Origin: Blepharisma stoltei
Lineage: Eukaryota; Ciliophora; Heterotrichea; Heterotrichida; Blepharismidae
DNA: 64,000 bases
Direction: 5' to 3'
Assembly: GCA_914767885.1 (NCBI GenBank)
Contig: CAJZBQ010000036.1
Coordinates: forward strand, 992,001-1,056,000
Position numbers and translations under genes: made by a program. Below the pieces are notes generated by a model that ran no database searches, was not told the DNA's origin, and was given only the letters and a program-made list of their open reading frames with translations. Below are positions 1 to 10,956 of this stretch, in pieces (position 1 is the stretch's first letter; each line of letters starts with the position of its first letter).

Positions 1-1
1 A

Positions 2-862
2 ATGGAAGAAAGGCCACCTCCAGTTGCCCCACATCTTCCTGGCTCATATTTATTTAAATTTAGGGCTGAAGGACGTGATGCTACAGTTGAGCAAATAGAA
101 GTCGCACTAAGGCAGCAGGCGTGGGTTAAATCAATTATGCCTGTACATAAAGAAAAAAAGCCTAAAGAAACATCAGGATATGGGGTAGGGTCAATTAAGA
201 AAAACATAAAAGAAGATGCAAAACAGACAGATACCACACTTTCAGCAGGGTTTAGAGATCTACGAAGCTTATTTGACAATTCAAGAGAGCTCGCTGAATT
301 GGCTGGAAAATTAAAGCAAGTTGATGAGTCTAAAGACCCAGAGCTTATTGAAATAAAAAATACAATGGCAAGCTTAGGCTTTACATCAGGGGTAACAAAA
401 GAGAGCTCTGGAAATAATTTCCATGTACAGCTTGCGAGAGAAATTTGTGACTATATCAGACCACATCTAGAAGAAAATGGAGGAGTCTTACCAATGCTTG
501 ATGCGTATTGTATGTATAACAGGGCAAGAGGAGGGGATTTGATATCGCCAAATGACATGAAAAGAGCTTGCGATTTAATGGAAGGACTTAGGCTGCCAAT
601 TCAAGTGAAAAGTTTACCTTCTGGAGTTATTATTATGCAATTAGGGGGAGAATCTGTTGAAAGACTTATATCACTCACAGTTGAGAAGGTTAATAGCAAA
701 GAGCATCTTTCAGCAAAAGAGCTAGGGGAAGAATTAGGAATTAATGCTTTAATTGCTAAGCAATGCTTAGTTGAAGCAGAATCGCGAGGAATTTTATGTA
801 GAGATCAGGGAATCCAGGGCTTGCATTTTTATTTGAATATTTTGCCAAAGATTTCCACATAA
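2..862 (+). CDS. VPS36: ESCRT-II subunit VPS36 (5' partial)
   Basis: This is the C-terminal 286 residues of Vps36; the true start lies left of the window. VPS36 joins VPS22 and VPS25 in ESCRT-II on endosomes and passes ubiquitinated cargo to ESCRT-III. The visible part begins at the end of the lipid/ubiquitin-binding GLUE domain (RDATVEQIEVALRQQAWV), continues through the helical linker (TTLSAGFRDLRSLFD), and then the tandem winged-helix core, with SPNDMKRACDLMEGLRLP near residue 183 and the family's ending LCRDQGIQGLHFYLNI. The frame is unbroken, has no intron and no in-frame TGA, and ends in TAA. Identity rests on the order of these conserved blocks against family knowledge. Confidence 0.93.
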   Translation: MEERPPPVAPHLPGSYLFKFRAEGRDATVEQIEVALRQQAWVKSIMPVHKEKKPKETSGYGVGSIKKNIKEDAKQTDTTLSAGFRDLRSLFDNSRELAELAGKLKQVDESKDPELIEIKNTMASLGFTSGVTKESSGNNFHVQLAREICDYIRPHLEENGGVLPMLDAYCMYNRARGGDLISPNDMKRACDLMEGLRLPIQVKSLPSGVIIMQLGGESVERLISLTVEKVNSKEHLSAKELGEELGINALIAKQCLVEAESRGILCRDQGIQGLHFYLNILPKIST

Positions 863-1182
863 ATGAAATTAAATAAAATACAAGTATGATTATTACTGAT
901 TTAAGATAAATAAAATCATAATCTTATAAATATTATGGCAGTCCATTATGACTCAATGATTTATATGAATCTTATAATTATTTTCACCAATTTATGATGA
1001 TATAATACGACTTTTTTCTGTTATTATAAAGCTAATTTAATCATCTTCAAAAAATTATCATAATATTTGCTTATATTGATATCAAAATAATGCTATTACT
1101 CTAAACAATCTCTCCTTTTCTTTTTTGTTGAATTTGCTATATTTCTGATTTTCTAAAATATCATAATATTCTGTACAAATTC
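863..1182. other. Intergenic spacer, AT-rich
   Basis: About 320 bp between VPS36 and the DENN gene. It is very AT-rich with short homopolymers. I see no coding frame, repeat or RNA gene; it should hold the terminator of the first gene and the promoter of the next. Confidence 0.6.
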
Positions 1183-2946
1183 ATGTCAAATCACTATGTA
1201 GATTGGCGCTACCGTTATGAGAAACTCTACCAAGAATTCCTTCAACTGCAGAAAGAGCATGCAAAGTTAAAGAAGCTTTATGAACAATCTGTTGAAGGGA
1301 GTGTCCAAGATATAAATCTTATTAATAGACTAAGCGCTGAAAATGAAGAGTTAAAGATAAAACTTTCCCAATATCAGTCTCCAGCTCCAACTGTTGAAAC
1401 TCTGGAACGATCTCCCAAGAAAACTTTGCAATGCTCAGTTAGCTCTGATTCATATATTCTTTTTACCCCAAGGCGTTCCCATCTAAATGCTCCTAGCAAT
1501 TTTGATTTTGATGCTATCCATCAGAAGCCCTGCCAATCTACAGGAAAAACTCTTCAACCATTTCCTGATAATAGCGTATCTTCTTTTTTTATGCGCAATC
1601 CCAAAATGTTTATATCTTTCCTGATTTTGGGAGTGCCAAGAGAAAAATTAGGAAGAGTTGATCGATATAAACCTGAAATTCTCTATGAGTTTCCTAAAGA
1701 AAATTATAATATATCTGATGAAGTCAAACGTATGATACTAAACTGCTGCTTTTATTCAGAAGAAGAACCACAGCCTGTTAATCTTACAGGCTCTGGGTCT
1801 GATATGAACTCATTATTATATGGACAAGTTTTCCAGAAGCGAGGAAAGCACTGTTTTACTTTCACTTTAAGATCAGACCAGCCAAGAGAACCCTTGACAG
1901 ATTTGCCAAATTCTAATAAAGAGCTTTATTATGTTTTTTGTATGAAAATCGATGATGTGACACCACAAGAGGATGGGCAGGATGAATGAAAAAATACCAA
2001 AATATATTGTTTTATTACCTATATCCCCTTATTTGAGCTTCACTATGAAGTTTTATCTAATATGCTTCTACTAAAACGATTATTTAGAATAGAGCAATTA
2101 GTAAATAATGAAAAAACTTTGCATTTAATAGGAGAAGAAGTTATTACTCCAGGGGAAATCAAAGTATTAGAAAATTATTCAGAAATTGAGAATATTGGAC
2201 CGATGCTGAATATTGAAATTGATATGGACAGGCTAGATCCTCTACGATATAAATGTCCAGACGATCTCAGTGTTATTGATGTCCCTTGACTTTGTGCTCC
2301 TTTATTTTCGAAGCTTAGCTTTAATGATTTCTTCTGGGTGCTGTCTGCGATAGCTCAAGAAAAATCAATTATTTTTGTTTCAGGAAATTTAGGACTTTTA
2401 ACATCATGCGTTTTAGCTTTGCAAGTATTGCTAAGACCATTCAGGTGACCCAATTTAATGATCCCAATTCTCCCTAATTGTTTAATCGACGTATTAGACG
2501 CCCCAGTCCCACTTTTAGCTGGCCTCCCAAAACCCCCTAAAACCCGTGGAGATTTAATTTGGATTTATCTTGACGAAACAAACCTATCTTCACGCATAAA
2601 AGGAAGAACATCCATTATCCAAGAAGTAAAAGTTCCTGAAGCTACCCAGCTGAAATTAAGAATAAAAAACACTTATTTATCTCTAAATTCCAAAGAAATT
2701 TGTTTTACGCCTACCCTTGAACAAAAACTTGCATGCATTGAAATCGCTGAGTCTATCAAAGATTACTGGCTCCAAATTATAGACATCACCAAGATGTTCA
2801 ATCTTAAAGATATGAAAAAGCTCGTTTGGCAAATCCACAAAAGATTCCCTGAAGGCGACCATGATTTTCTTACAAAAATGCTGCAGACTCAATTGTTCAA
2901 TAATTTAGACGATGAGATTTTGCATGTTTCGACCTGTAATGACTAG
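1183..2946 (+). CDS. DENN-domain protein (putative Rab exchange factor)
   Basis: DENN proteins usually act as GDP-GTP exchange factors for Rab GTPases. The 587-residue protein is a single frame only if TGA is tryptophan (TGA at 1987, 2287 and 2446); stop is TAG. Residues 1-65 form a coiled coil (YRYEKLYQEFLQLQKEHAKL). The uDENN part follows (MFISFLILGVPREKLGR, about residue 143), and the cDENN part has the hallmark LLRPF-W-PNLMIPILPN then LIDVLDAPVPLLAG (about residues 415-446). One of the TGA codons falls in the family's usual tryptophan position just before the IPILP block. There is no MITE and no intron. The Rab partner cannot be told. Confidence 0.85.
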
Positions 2947-2991
2947 TTGCATAATTAAATAAGTTTTATTAATTGTTAATAATCAAAAAAA

Positions 2992-4044
2992 ATGATTATT
3001 TTAGGGATCACAGGGACATTATGCTCTGGTAAGCGAACTGCGGCTGAATATCTTCAAATGTGCTATGGATTTAAGCTACTGGACTTAGAAAGCGACAGAT
3101 GGGATAAGCTGGCAAATCATTCAAGTAATTTTCAATTAGAGGATGATTATGACAGTGAAGAAATCTATAGAGAAGCTAACGCGAAATTTGCCTTGAAGAC
3201 TACAGATGAAAATATAGCTGTGAATTATGTGGTGTATCCGATAACTCTTCCAGAAGAATTAAATATCTTCCGCGCAAAAACGAATTTTATCTTGCTAGGA
3301 ATCGATGCACCTGCATTAAAACGATTTGGATTTTACAATGTAAAATACATTAAAAGAAAATCTCCGTTAGCTGCATTTTTAGAAGTTGATGATAAAGTAA
3401 TAACTATATAGATCAGCTATGGACTCAATGGATACCCAGCTTACGTTTATGAATGCTTATACTCAGCTGATAAAATCATTCTAAATAGGGGCGACAAAGA
3501 CGAGTTATATAATGAAATTCGAGCGCTAGACATATTGAACCCTGAACACCTCAGGCCATCCTGGGACACTTATTTCATGAGACTAGCCGAAATGGCGGCC
3601 ACCCGAACGAACTGTATGAAAGGAGGCACAGGCGCGATAATAGTCAAAGAAAACAGAATTATTTCAACTGGATATAATGGGACACCAACTGGAATCCCCA
3701 ACTGCTACGAAGGAGGATGCGAAAAATGCAATTCAGATATAGAAACTCCTGAAAACCAAGAAGACTGCATGTGCGCGCATTCTGAGCTAAATGCTGTACT
3801 GCTAGCAGGGAATGGATCATGCAAAGGTGCAACTATTTATTCTACTGTTTTCCCATGCCTGCTGTGCACAAAAGCTATAATTCAGTCAGGCATCACAAGG
3901 CTGGTATATGGAGAAGAGATGGCGAATTTTGAATTAAGCCAACAGTTCTGTGCACATGTAGGAATTGACGTGGAAAAGCATTCACCTGTGGTTCCAGCCC
4001 CTATTAGTAGTGCCCAAATGGGTAATGGGTCTCAGATGTTTTAA
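2992..4044 (+). CDS. Deoxycytidylate (dCMP) deaminase with N-terminal P-loop domain
   Basis: Deaminates dCMP to dUMP, feeding thymidylate synthesis. Two exons, 2992-3396 and 3412-4044, joined in phase 0 across a 15-nt intron, give 345 residues ending in TAA. The N-terminal third begins MIILGITGTLCSGKRTAAEY, a kinase-like P-loop region also present at the start of yeast Dcd1. The C-terminal half is the deaminase: SWDTYFMRLAEMAATRTNCM, then the zinc site AHSELNAVL (His near residue 258, Glu two further) and PCLLC (near residues 283-287). The usual HAE is HSE here; His and Glu are retained, so activity is plausible. Cys-rich zinc insert GGCEKCNSD is also present. Confidence 0.92.
3397..3411 (+). 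other. 15-nt intron in dCMP deaminase
   Basis: gtaataactatatag lies between GAT-AAA and ATC-AGC. Unspliced, it introduces an in-frame TAG; removing it joins the two conserved halves of the enzyme without a frame change. Its length and gta...tag ends match other introns here. Confidence 0.9.
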
Positions 4045-4095
4045 GTTAACAAGTTAATTAGAATCTGTAAAATTTCGAGATTAGCATAAATTAGC

Positions 4096-4654
4096 CTAAA
4101 TTTTTATATATTCAGATAAAATGTTGGGATTTGTATTGCCGAAGTCTACTTTTGGATCTGAAGGAGCTTTAGTTTCACCTCTGCGGTAAAGATAATAGCC
4201 ATAGCCAAACTGAACAAAAGCTGTAGTAAAGAGCATTGGGAAATAAAATCCACCAGCAGAAGATGTCGCGATTCCAAGGAGAATGTTTTCTATTAAGCTT
4301 TGTGCAGAAGCTCCAATGCTGACAACGAGAGCCATTCTAAGTAAAAATTACTCTGGCCTGTGATAGTGGAAAAGCAGCTTATTTGATATGCAAAATGTGG
4401 TAAGATGAAGTAGCATCATAAGTATGATTGAAAGCTCAAGAATATTGCTGTAATTCTCCATTCCGGTTAAAGCAACAGTAATGCCGATTGCTGAAAATAT
4501 ATGAGCAATGATTCATATGATAGGGACTATTACATTGTGAGGAGTTTTTAAGCTGCATAAAAATTTACAATATCCAGTTGTAATGCTCTATATTAAAACC
4601 TAGAAATATAGCATGGACCGCAAGCCAAACTAGCAATACTTCAACAAAATTCAT
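4096..4654 (-). CDS. Small polytopic membrane protein, unknown
   Basis: Reading starts at ATG 4654, passes a 16-nt intron (4553-4568) and gives a hydrophobic chain (MNFVEVLLVWLAVHAIFLGF, VIVPIIWIIAHIFSAIGITV, ILELSIILMMLLHLTTFCI), with one TGA-Trp in PII-W-IIAH. Unspliced it stops at TAA 4348-4350. A textbook 15-nt intron (4337-4351) covers that stop; beyond it another hydrophobic segment (IENILLGIATSSAGGF, then FVQFGYGYYLYRRGETKAP) runs to TAG at 4096, but one base out of frame. Either two genes abut with about 12 bp between them, or one base is missing near 4336. I favour a single protein of about 170 residues with 4-5 membrane helices. No family recognised. Confidence 0.55.
4337..4351 (-). 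other. Probable 15-nt intron
   Basis: On the minus strand the sequence is gtaatttttacttag, nearly the same as introns in IFT122 and the gene at 61.8-64 kb. It removes the TAA that would otherwise end the first hydrophobic frame, but leaves the downstream hydrophobic frame one base off. Confidence 0.6.
4553..4568 (-). other. 16-nt intron
   Basis: Minus strand gtaaatttttatgcag. Splicing fuses NWI with FLKTPHNVIV and bypasses an in-frame TAA. Confidence 0.75.
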
Positions 4655-4893
4655 TTTTATTTTTATTAATTTTCTAGCTGTTGATAAGAAATAGCTCACA
4701 TTATTAATGAAATTATTGATTTGATTAAAATTTAATACTTTTATCTCGAAAATATCTCCTATAAATACATAAAATTATTATAATCATGTTTTCTGATCAA
4801 TTAAAAAGCTGATATATTAAATTATCTTTAAATTGCTGATTCCTTACCTAAAGGATTATCTGACAGTCTTTATTTACCTATATATAAACTAAA

Positions 4894-5679
4894 ATGGCGC
4901 AATGGAAAAAGCTTAAGACAGTTCTCCAATTTTCCTCCGCGAAAAAGAAGCCAAAAAAAAATCAGCCAGAAAGTGGTGCTAGAATTTACATATCTGGGAT
5001 TTTTGACATGATTACCTTAGACCATTTGGAGCAATTTAAAACCTGCAAGAAATTTGTTGAAAATGCCTATTTGATCGTTGGAGTGATTGGTGACACAAAT
5101 TTACCTACTCCATGTATAATGAATGAACAAGAGCGTAGCAGCTCAATAAAGCAAGTCAAATGAGTTGACGAAGTTATATGCCCATGCCCTGATGTATTAA
5201 ATCTTCAAGTTTTGCAAGAATTAAAGATCGATTATGTGGCTGCAGATGAAAAAGAATTATCAGACCCTAAATATGAAGCACTAAATAATTCAGGGAAATT
5301 AATAAAAATCACAACGATTCCGCTTTTGCCATCTAATGAAATTATTGCAAGAATTGTGGAAAATAGAGATGAGCTGGTAAAGGCATTTCTTGATAAAGGA
5401 TTTTCTAGGCATGAACTGGGAGTCGGGCTTGTTGATGAATACACTATTAAATCAAAATACAAAATAAAGGCTCTCCAGCACAAATTCGAAAGATTTTTGA
5501 GTGCCGTTTCAATTGAAGTTGACCAGATCAAAAAGGCACATTACAAGAAAAAACTAGGACTGCTTTTAAAAAGAAAAAGCAAAGAATTCACCCAGAAATT
5601 TGTGGATGCATTTGAAGAAACATCAGAAAATTTTGAAGCAGTTCTAAGAAAATTTTTCGAATTCAAAACCGAAAATTAA
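4894..5679 (+). CDS. Cytidylyltransferase-like protein with degraded active site (CCT/PCYT1 family)
   Basis: 261 residues, one frame with TGA-Trp at 5161 inside the family block RSSSIKQVK-W-VDEVICPCP (the usual RWVDEV of choline-phosphate cytidylyltransferase). The fold-defining start GARIYISGIFDMITLDHLEQF (residues 28-48) corresponds to the CTP-binding region, but the catalytic HxGH motif (normally HSGH or HVGH) reads ITLDH: first His and Gly are lost. The C-terminal RTEGIST signature is also poorly kept (LLPSNEIIARIVENRDE). The end is a basic helical tail like the lipid-binding region of CCT. What I see suggests a non-catalytic paralogue, perhaps regulatory or lipid-sensing; this role is inference. 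Confidence 0.75.
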
Positions 5680-5723
5680 GTGCTTTAAATAGGCTAATTA
5701 ATTTATTTTTAGAAATTCGTTAT

Positions 5724-6836
5724 TTAAACTGCAGTTGCAAATCCTAGTCTGGATTTTCCATAGTCAAAATGGGTATAGTAAGTTCTAATAAATAAGTCTC
5801 CTAAAATCACGACATTTTTAAACTTTTCTGGGAAGCCTGCACCAATCCAGCCATTTTCACAAATTGATTTTCCAGCTATTGACATTTCTATAACATAGTC
5901 TTCAGGTTTTAATACATAATCAATACCACCAATAGTTACAGTGACATCAGGCAGGTCAGGAATATTAGAGCAATCAGTATTAATCTGTGGAATTTCGCTG
6001 TTGATTAGCTTAATAACTGAATTGTCGCCTACAAGTGCAGAGGTTCCTGAGTCTACAATTCCTCTAATATTTTGGACATCAATTTCTTTTCCATTCACAC
6101 TAATTTTATCTATTTGAATTAGCCAATAGTCATCTTCTACCAAATCTACATAATTCCAGTCCCCTTGATAGCATTTTTCATTATAGCCTCCAAGCGTTAA
6201 AATGCTTCCATCTTGATTATCCCCTTTTGTTAAATAAAACGCGAAGGAATCGTCTTCAAGCAATCCTAAGTCATACATAGTCTGATAAACTGGCTCAATA
6301 TCATCAACAGAAATAGCTCTCCAGGCCATCCCTAAAATTCCATCAAATTTAGCTAGTAAAAAGGAAGTACCACTTACGAGAATCATTTCTCCAAAACGGA
6401 CCTTTGGGACTTCTATGCCTCCCCATGTAACTTTATCTTGAGAAAGGACACCTTCTACTTTTCCTGAGCCGTATTCTATTGTGATAGGGGTTCCATCAGA
6501 TTCATATGTGTTTGATTGGTCTCGTCTGTATTTATTATGGAAAAGACAGGATGGAGATATACAAAATTTTGAAGGGACCCAGAGGTTGGAGGAACCTGTG
6601 TCAAAGACGACTTGAAATTCTTGTGGGGGTGTGCCAAGGTGGATTGGGCCATAGTATTGAGCTGATTGGTAGTTCTTTAGTGGGACATCAACTTTTGAGC
6701 TAGAAAGTTTGGCAAGGACTTGAAGAGATTTGAAGTGGGCGTATTTTTCTTCATTAGTTGAGTACAATGGTCGTAATGATATGTCGAGAGAAGACACTAA
6801 AACTCCGAGAAAAGAGGAAATGACTAAAAATATCAT
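5724..6836 (-). CDS. Pepsin-like aspartic protease (cathepsin D type)
   Basis: 370-residue secretory or lysosomal protease. A signal peptide (MIFLVISSFLGVLVSSLDIS) and propeptide precede the mature enzyme starting near YYGPIHLGTPPQ. Both catalytic aspartates are present: VVFDTGSSNLWVP (Asp79) and IVDSGTSALVG (Asp262). The flap tyrosine is in EYGSG (Tyr122). Disulfide pattern CISPSC and the hydrophobic ending VILGDLFIRTYYTHFDY are typical. Length, both motifs and spacing are those of A1 peptidases, so the enzyme should be active. Uninterrupted, no intron, TAA stop not needing any TGA readthrough. Confidence 0.95.
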   Translation of the reverse strand: MIFLVISSFLGVLVSSLDISLRPLYSTNEEKYAHFKSLQVLAKLSSSKVDVPLKNYQSAQYYGPIHLGTPPQEFQVVFDTGSSNLWVPSKFCISPSCLFHNKYRRDQSNTYESDGTPITIEYGSGKVEGVLSQDKVTWGGIEVPKVRFGEMILVSGTSFLLAKFDGILGMAWRAISVDDIEPVYQTMYDLGLLEDDSFAFYLTKGDNQDGSILTLGGYNEKCYQGDWNYVDLVEDDYWLIQIDKISVNGKEIDVQNIRGIVDSGTSALVGDNSVIKLINSEIPQINTDCSNIPDLPDVTVTIGGIDYVLKPEDYVIEMSIAGKSICENGWIGAGFPEKFKNVVILGDLFIRTYYTHFDYGKSRLGFATAV

Positions 6837-7112
6837 TTTAATTCGGTATCTTTTGAATTAAATATGGTAAGATACTATTTTGATTGGATATTATTATTGG
6901 TCAAAGTAATATGAATTTTAATTAATAAAATTGGAGATAAAATATTTGGATTTTTGGGTATAAAAATTTTCGAAATTGTAATAAAACTTTAGCTATTAAT
7001 AAATTTGTTTGAAATTAAGGGTTGATAGTAGATTTATTTTAATTTTTTATTTTTTTGAGTTTATTTAAAATCTTTAAAATTCCAACAGAAACAAAAAAAT
7101 TTATAATAATAA

Positions 7113-7894
7113 ATGGCGGGATTAATTGAGAAGTTTGTATGGGTTTATTTTTTAGCTATGATCATCTGTTGCCATCTATCTCTATTAATTTGTCAAGATG
7201 TAGTCTCAAACAAGCAATCTTGCCCCAGCAAGCCTCCAATTTATGATTTAGTTGAAAAATATATTTTTTCAGTGCCTTTAATAAAGAAAAGTATTATTGC
7301 GATATATTCATCGCTGAAAATCAAAGACGATTTAATCGCATTAATAGCATTAGCTGGAATTCCAGCACTAATAGCAGAAAATATGTTCATTGTCTACTTA
7401 CTCTCCCATCTGTGAGCGAACAAAACCATTGGAAAATCCCAAAAACCCACCCTCCTTAAGTAAACAAAATATTTTTTATGAAAAAAAAATTTTGATATAT
7501 AAGTGATAATTAGTATAGCTAATTCTGTTTGATTTTAAACAGCTTGAATTTTAAACATAAATTTTACAAATTAATAAGTTGGGATTTTTTTAAATTTCGA
7601 AAAAAAATTACTATAAATTTTAAAAAAAAATTAACAAAATTTTTTTGTTCGCTCACTGTTGGGGAGTTAGTAATCAGATACACTTTAAGCTTTATTTCAA
7701 CCATCCTCAGCAATCTTTTAAAAGGAATTGTCATCTCTTTAGTCCTCTCTCTACTAATATCCCTCCTATTTGGCGAAGAATTCACATCAGAAACATTCAT
7801 TTCCACTATCTCAAGCAACCTCGACACCACCTGGCATACTCTTTCCTATTACGCCAACCTCGCATCAACTTTCTTCCTTCACTATAATAAATAA
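7113..7894 (+). CDS. Small secretory/membrane protein, interrupted by a MITE
   Basis: Coding runs 7113-7398 then 7668-7894 after removing the MITE at 7399-7667. The codon tTA is rebuilt at the junction (IVY-L-VIRYTLS), giving 170 residues and TAA. The start has a signal-like hydrophobic stretch (VWVYFLAMIICCHLSLLI). A second hydrophobic region (DDLIALIALAGIPALIA) and a third (GIVISLVLSLLISLLFG) suggest two or three membrane helices. No family recognised. The in-frame junction is the main support that both halves belong to one gene. Confidence 0.7.
7399..7667 (+). mobile_element. MITE acting as an excised insert (IES), 269 bp
   Basis: Bounded by TA (7399-7400 and 7668-7669). Ends are CTCTCCCATCTGTGAGCGAAC and, inverted, ACTCCCCAACAGTGAGCGAAC. 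The interior carries the family core TTGATATATAAGTGATAATT. Removal restores the frame of the host gene. Confidence 0.88.
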
Positions 7895-7961
7895 CATTTT
7901 TAGTTTACTAATCTCCGCAATTTCTTTCCTCCTTCATCCCAAATCTAACTTTATAATAAAG

Positions 7962-10803
7962 ATGGCCTCAGGACAGCCTACACCTGCGCCTCCTCAATTT
8001 TTTGTTGATTCCAAGAAAGGTGAAGTCAATGAGTTAAAAACTCTCATCAAAGGTATCATGACTGAAAGAGACGTAAAAAAGAGACGTGAAGCAATTAAAA
8101 AGGTTATTGCCTATATGACATTGGGTGTAGATGTATCCAAACTTTTTACTGATATGGTTCTTATCTCTTCCACAAACGACATTGTGCAGAAAAAGATGAT
8201 TTATCTTTATCTTGTAACCTATGTAGAAGCTAACCAAGAACAAGCACTGATGGCTATCAACACATTTTTTAAAGACTGCAAAAGCACAAATCCAGACCCA
8301 AAAATCAGAGGACTAGCTCTGAGGAACTTGTGCTCACTAAGATTTCCAGGGGCTATTGAATATATTCAAAGTGCAGTACAAGAAGGGCTTATGGACCCTG
8401 ATCCTTATGTAAAACGAACAGCGATAATGGGCCTAGTCAAGCTTTTCCGCTACGCAAAGGACTTGGAAATTGATCCTTCATTCATAAACACTGTTTATGA
8501 GCTTATAAGAGATCCAGACCCTACTGTGTCTGCTAATGCTATTATAGCGCTAAATGAAGTCCTTGAAAATGAAGGAGGAATTGCTATTAACAGAAGAATG
8601 GTGATTTATTTGCTGAATAGGATCCACCAATATACAGAGTTTGGCCAGAGCATTATTTTTGATGTGGTGTCAAAATACCAGCCGATAGATGATAATGAAA
8701 AGATTGATATTCTGAATATTTTAGAAGAAAGGCTCAAGCATGCATCCAGTAGTGTTGTCCTTGGATGTATTAAGGTGTTTTTGAATTTAACTAAAGATAG
8801 TCCGGTTTTGCTTAACCAAGTTTTTGGAAGAGTTCAAGCTCCTTTAGTCACTCTGTTTATAGGTGCAGAAGTAGCTGGGGCTTATGAGCTATCTTATTGT
8901 GTGCTTTCTCATATCCATTTACTGATAGCAAGAGGCGCTGCTGACGTGTTTGAAAGAGATTATAAAAACTTTTTCTGTAAATATGACGAGCCAACCTATA
9001 TAAAATTCATAAAAATAGAAATATTGACAATGATTGCAACTGAAAATAATTTAAGTGATATTGTTAACGAGCTATGTGCATATGTTACAGACGTAAATAT
9101 CGAAATGAGCAAGCAGTCAATTAAATCAATAGCTTTAATAGCTATGAAAGTTGAGGCAGCAAGCATAGCCATTATAAGACAGCTTATAAGTTTCTTAGGC
9201 TGTGGCATTGATTATGTGGTTACTGGAACTCTTGTAGCTATGAAAGATTTATTAAGAAAATATAGAGATTTGAGTGACGAAATTATTTCACAGGTAGCAA
9301 GCTCATTAGAAGTAGTAAGTAATGATGAAGGAAAAGCTGCGATTATTTGGATGATTGGAGAGTTTGGGTATGAAATTGAAGACGCTCCTTATATTTTAGA
9401 AGGAATCATCAATAGCTTTAACCCAAATGATAATCTGCAAGTTGCCCATGCTTTATTGACTTCTAGCGTTAAACTTTTCTTGAAGAGGCCTCCTGAAATG
9501 CATGCTGCTTTGGGTATTCTTATGAGGCAGATTTATAATGAATGCGATAACCCAGATTTGCACGATAGGGCAGGGTTTTACTATAAACTGTTAGAAAGTA
9601 ATCCAGAAATGGCTTATGAAGTTGTAAACTGCGAAAAATACCCAATCAGCGTATTTTACGAAGATGAAAAATCGCAGACTATAGATAAATTGACTCCATG
9701 TCAAAAAGCCGTGCATTTTTGAAAGTGCAGCATTTCCTAGGGGAAAATTTTTCTAACTCCTCCCCTCCGTGAGTGAACACAAAAATTTTGTTCGTAATGG
9801 AGGGGATTAATTTTATTTTAATATTTATATAGATTTTATAATAATTTTTTTTTCCAAAATTAAAAAAGAATCACAATACGAAATAATTTTTAAAAGAAAA
9901 TATTAATTTAATTTATACTTTAAAATGCAAGCTGTTTAAAATTAAGCAGAATTAGCTAGAGTTTTCGTTATAATTATCACTTATATATCAAATTTTTTTC
10001 ACATACAAAATTTTTGTTCGCTCACGGAGGGGTGGTTTTTACCCAAAAATAAAAAATTTTTCCAATGGTTTTGTTCACTTACGGAGTGGGAGGGAGTAAT
10101 CATTTTTGATAATGAGACACTTAACCAAAAAAACCTCAAAATTTTGACAAATGTACACTATTTTAAAAATTTTCGACTAAATTTTCTTCGATAAGATGCA
10201 CACAATTTAAAAGTGCCGATCATGATCTGCACCCAGATAAAATTATGCCAAGAATTCAACAGCTTAAGCGTAATATATCAAAAACCTACCAAAAAAGTAA
10301 AAAAACCTATGCCTGAGACCAACGAAAATGTAGATGAGCGTCAGATTGTCCCTTATACAAATAATCAAGAAGACCAAGAATCTGATTTATTAAATCTTCA
10401 TGAAGAAATCGAATCAGGCGGCTTTGATATTCAAGGAAAAGATGAGTATTTCTCACTACAAGTGTCACCATCTATGAGTAGTGAAGAGTACCAGAATTTA
10501 TGGATGAATATTACAGAAGAATTTAAAGAGGAAAAACAATTATTAAGAATGGCCACAGTAGAACAGGTTGAAGAATTATTTGCAGAAAATTCTGTGAACT
10601 GTGTAGCATCAGGAAACCAAGATGGGGTTATGAAGTTTTATTTCTACGCAAAAGAAGCTAAAGGAGGAAACCCATTTTTAATTGAATTGGTTATGATAAT
10701 TAGTAATGCAGAATTGTCTTTTACGTTGAAATCTCAAGATAGTTCACAAATACAAGACTTTTTAGAGATATTTTATCAGATATTGGCTCCATTAATAAGT
10801 TAG
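7962..10803 (+). CDS. AP4B1: AP-4 complex subunit beta
   Basis: Large subunit of the AP-4 adaptor that sorts cargo at the trans-Golgi. ATG 7962 opens MASGQPTPAPPQFFVDSKKG; upstream codons overlap the previous gene and are not used. The alpha-solenoid trunk fits AP-4 best: VIAYMTLGVDVSKLFTDMV, NDIVQKKMIYLYLVTY, RGLALRNLCSLRFPGAIEYI. The chromosomal frame hits TAG at 9738, but the trunk's last helix (EFNSLSVIYQKP, equal to the family's SLASVYHKPP) and the ear reappear at 10238. Removing 9682-10237 between two TAs joins DEKSQT to IKLCQEFNSL with family spacing and gives 761 residues. The hinge holds a clathrin-box-like LLNLHEE; the single-subdomain ear ends FYQILAPLIS. TAG stop. Confidence 0.9.
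9682..10237 (+). other. Inferred 556-bp IES in AP-4 beta, containing a nested MITE
   Basis: Boundaries are inferred from protein alignment: TA at 9682-9683 (codon aTA) and 10238-10239 (codon aTA) are in the same phase and give the spacing seen in other beta-adaptins. Everything between contains stops in frame and includes the MITE at 9754-10096. No terminal repeats of its own are visible. Confidence 0.65.
9754..10096 (+). mobile_element. MITE, 343 bp, nested in a larger IES
   Basis: TA-bounded. Left end ACTCCTCCCCTCCGTGAGTG; right end inverted ACTCCCTCCCACTCCGTAAG. A short palindrome built on gtgagtgaac sits at the left end, and the core TTATATATCAA/TAATTATCACT is in the opposite orientation to the copy at 7399. 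Confidence 0.85.
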
Positions 10804-10956
10804 ATTCATGGTAATTTGAGTTATCTGTATTATTTGATATTATTTATTTCCATATTTATATGTCCTATACTTATATAGCATTCTTAAAATTTAAGAGTTA
10901 CACAATGCATCATTAATGATCTTATTTAATTCGAAAAAAATTGTCATATTATAAAA

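Noticed and set aside
1987-1989. Apparent TGA stop codons splitting many genes into short frames
   Set aside because: The TGA codons fall at conserved Trp positions in at least ten families and coding continues in the same frame; true ends are TAA or TAG.
9725-9740. A 16-nt gt...ag stretch that could be an intron in AP-4 beta
   Set aside because: Splicing it leads to a TAA right at the MITE border and does not connect to the ear; protein alignment places the break earlier, at 9682.
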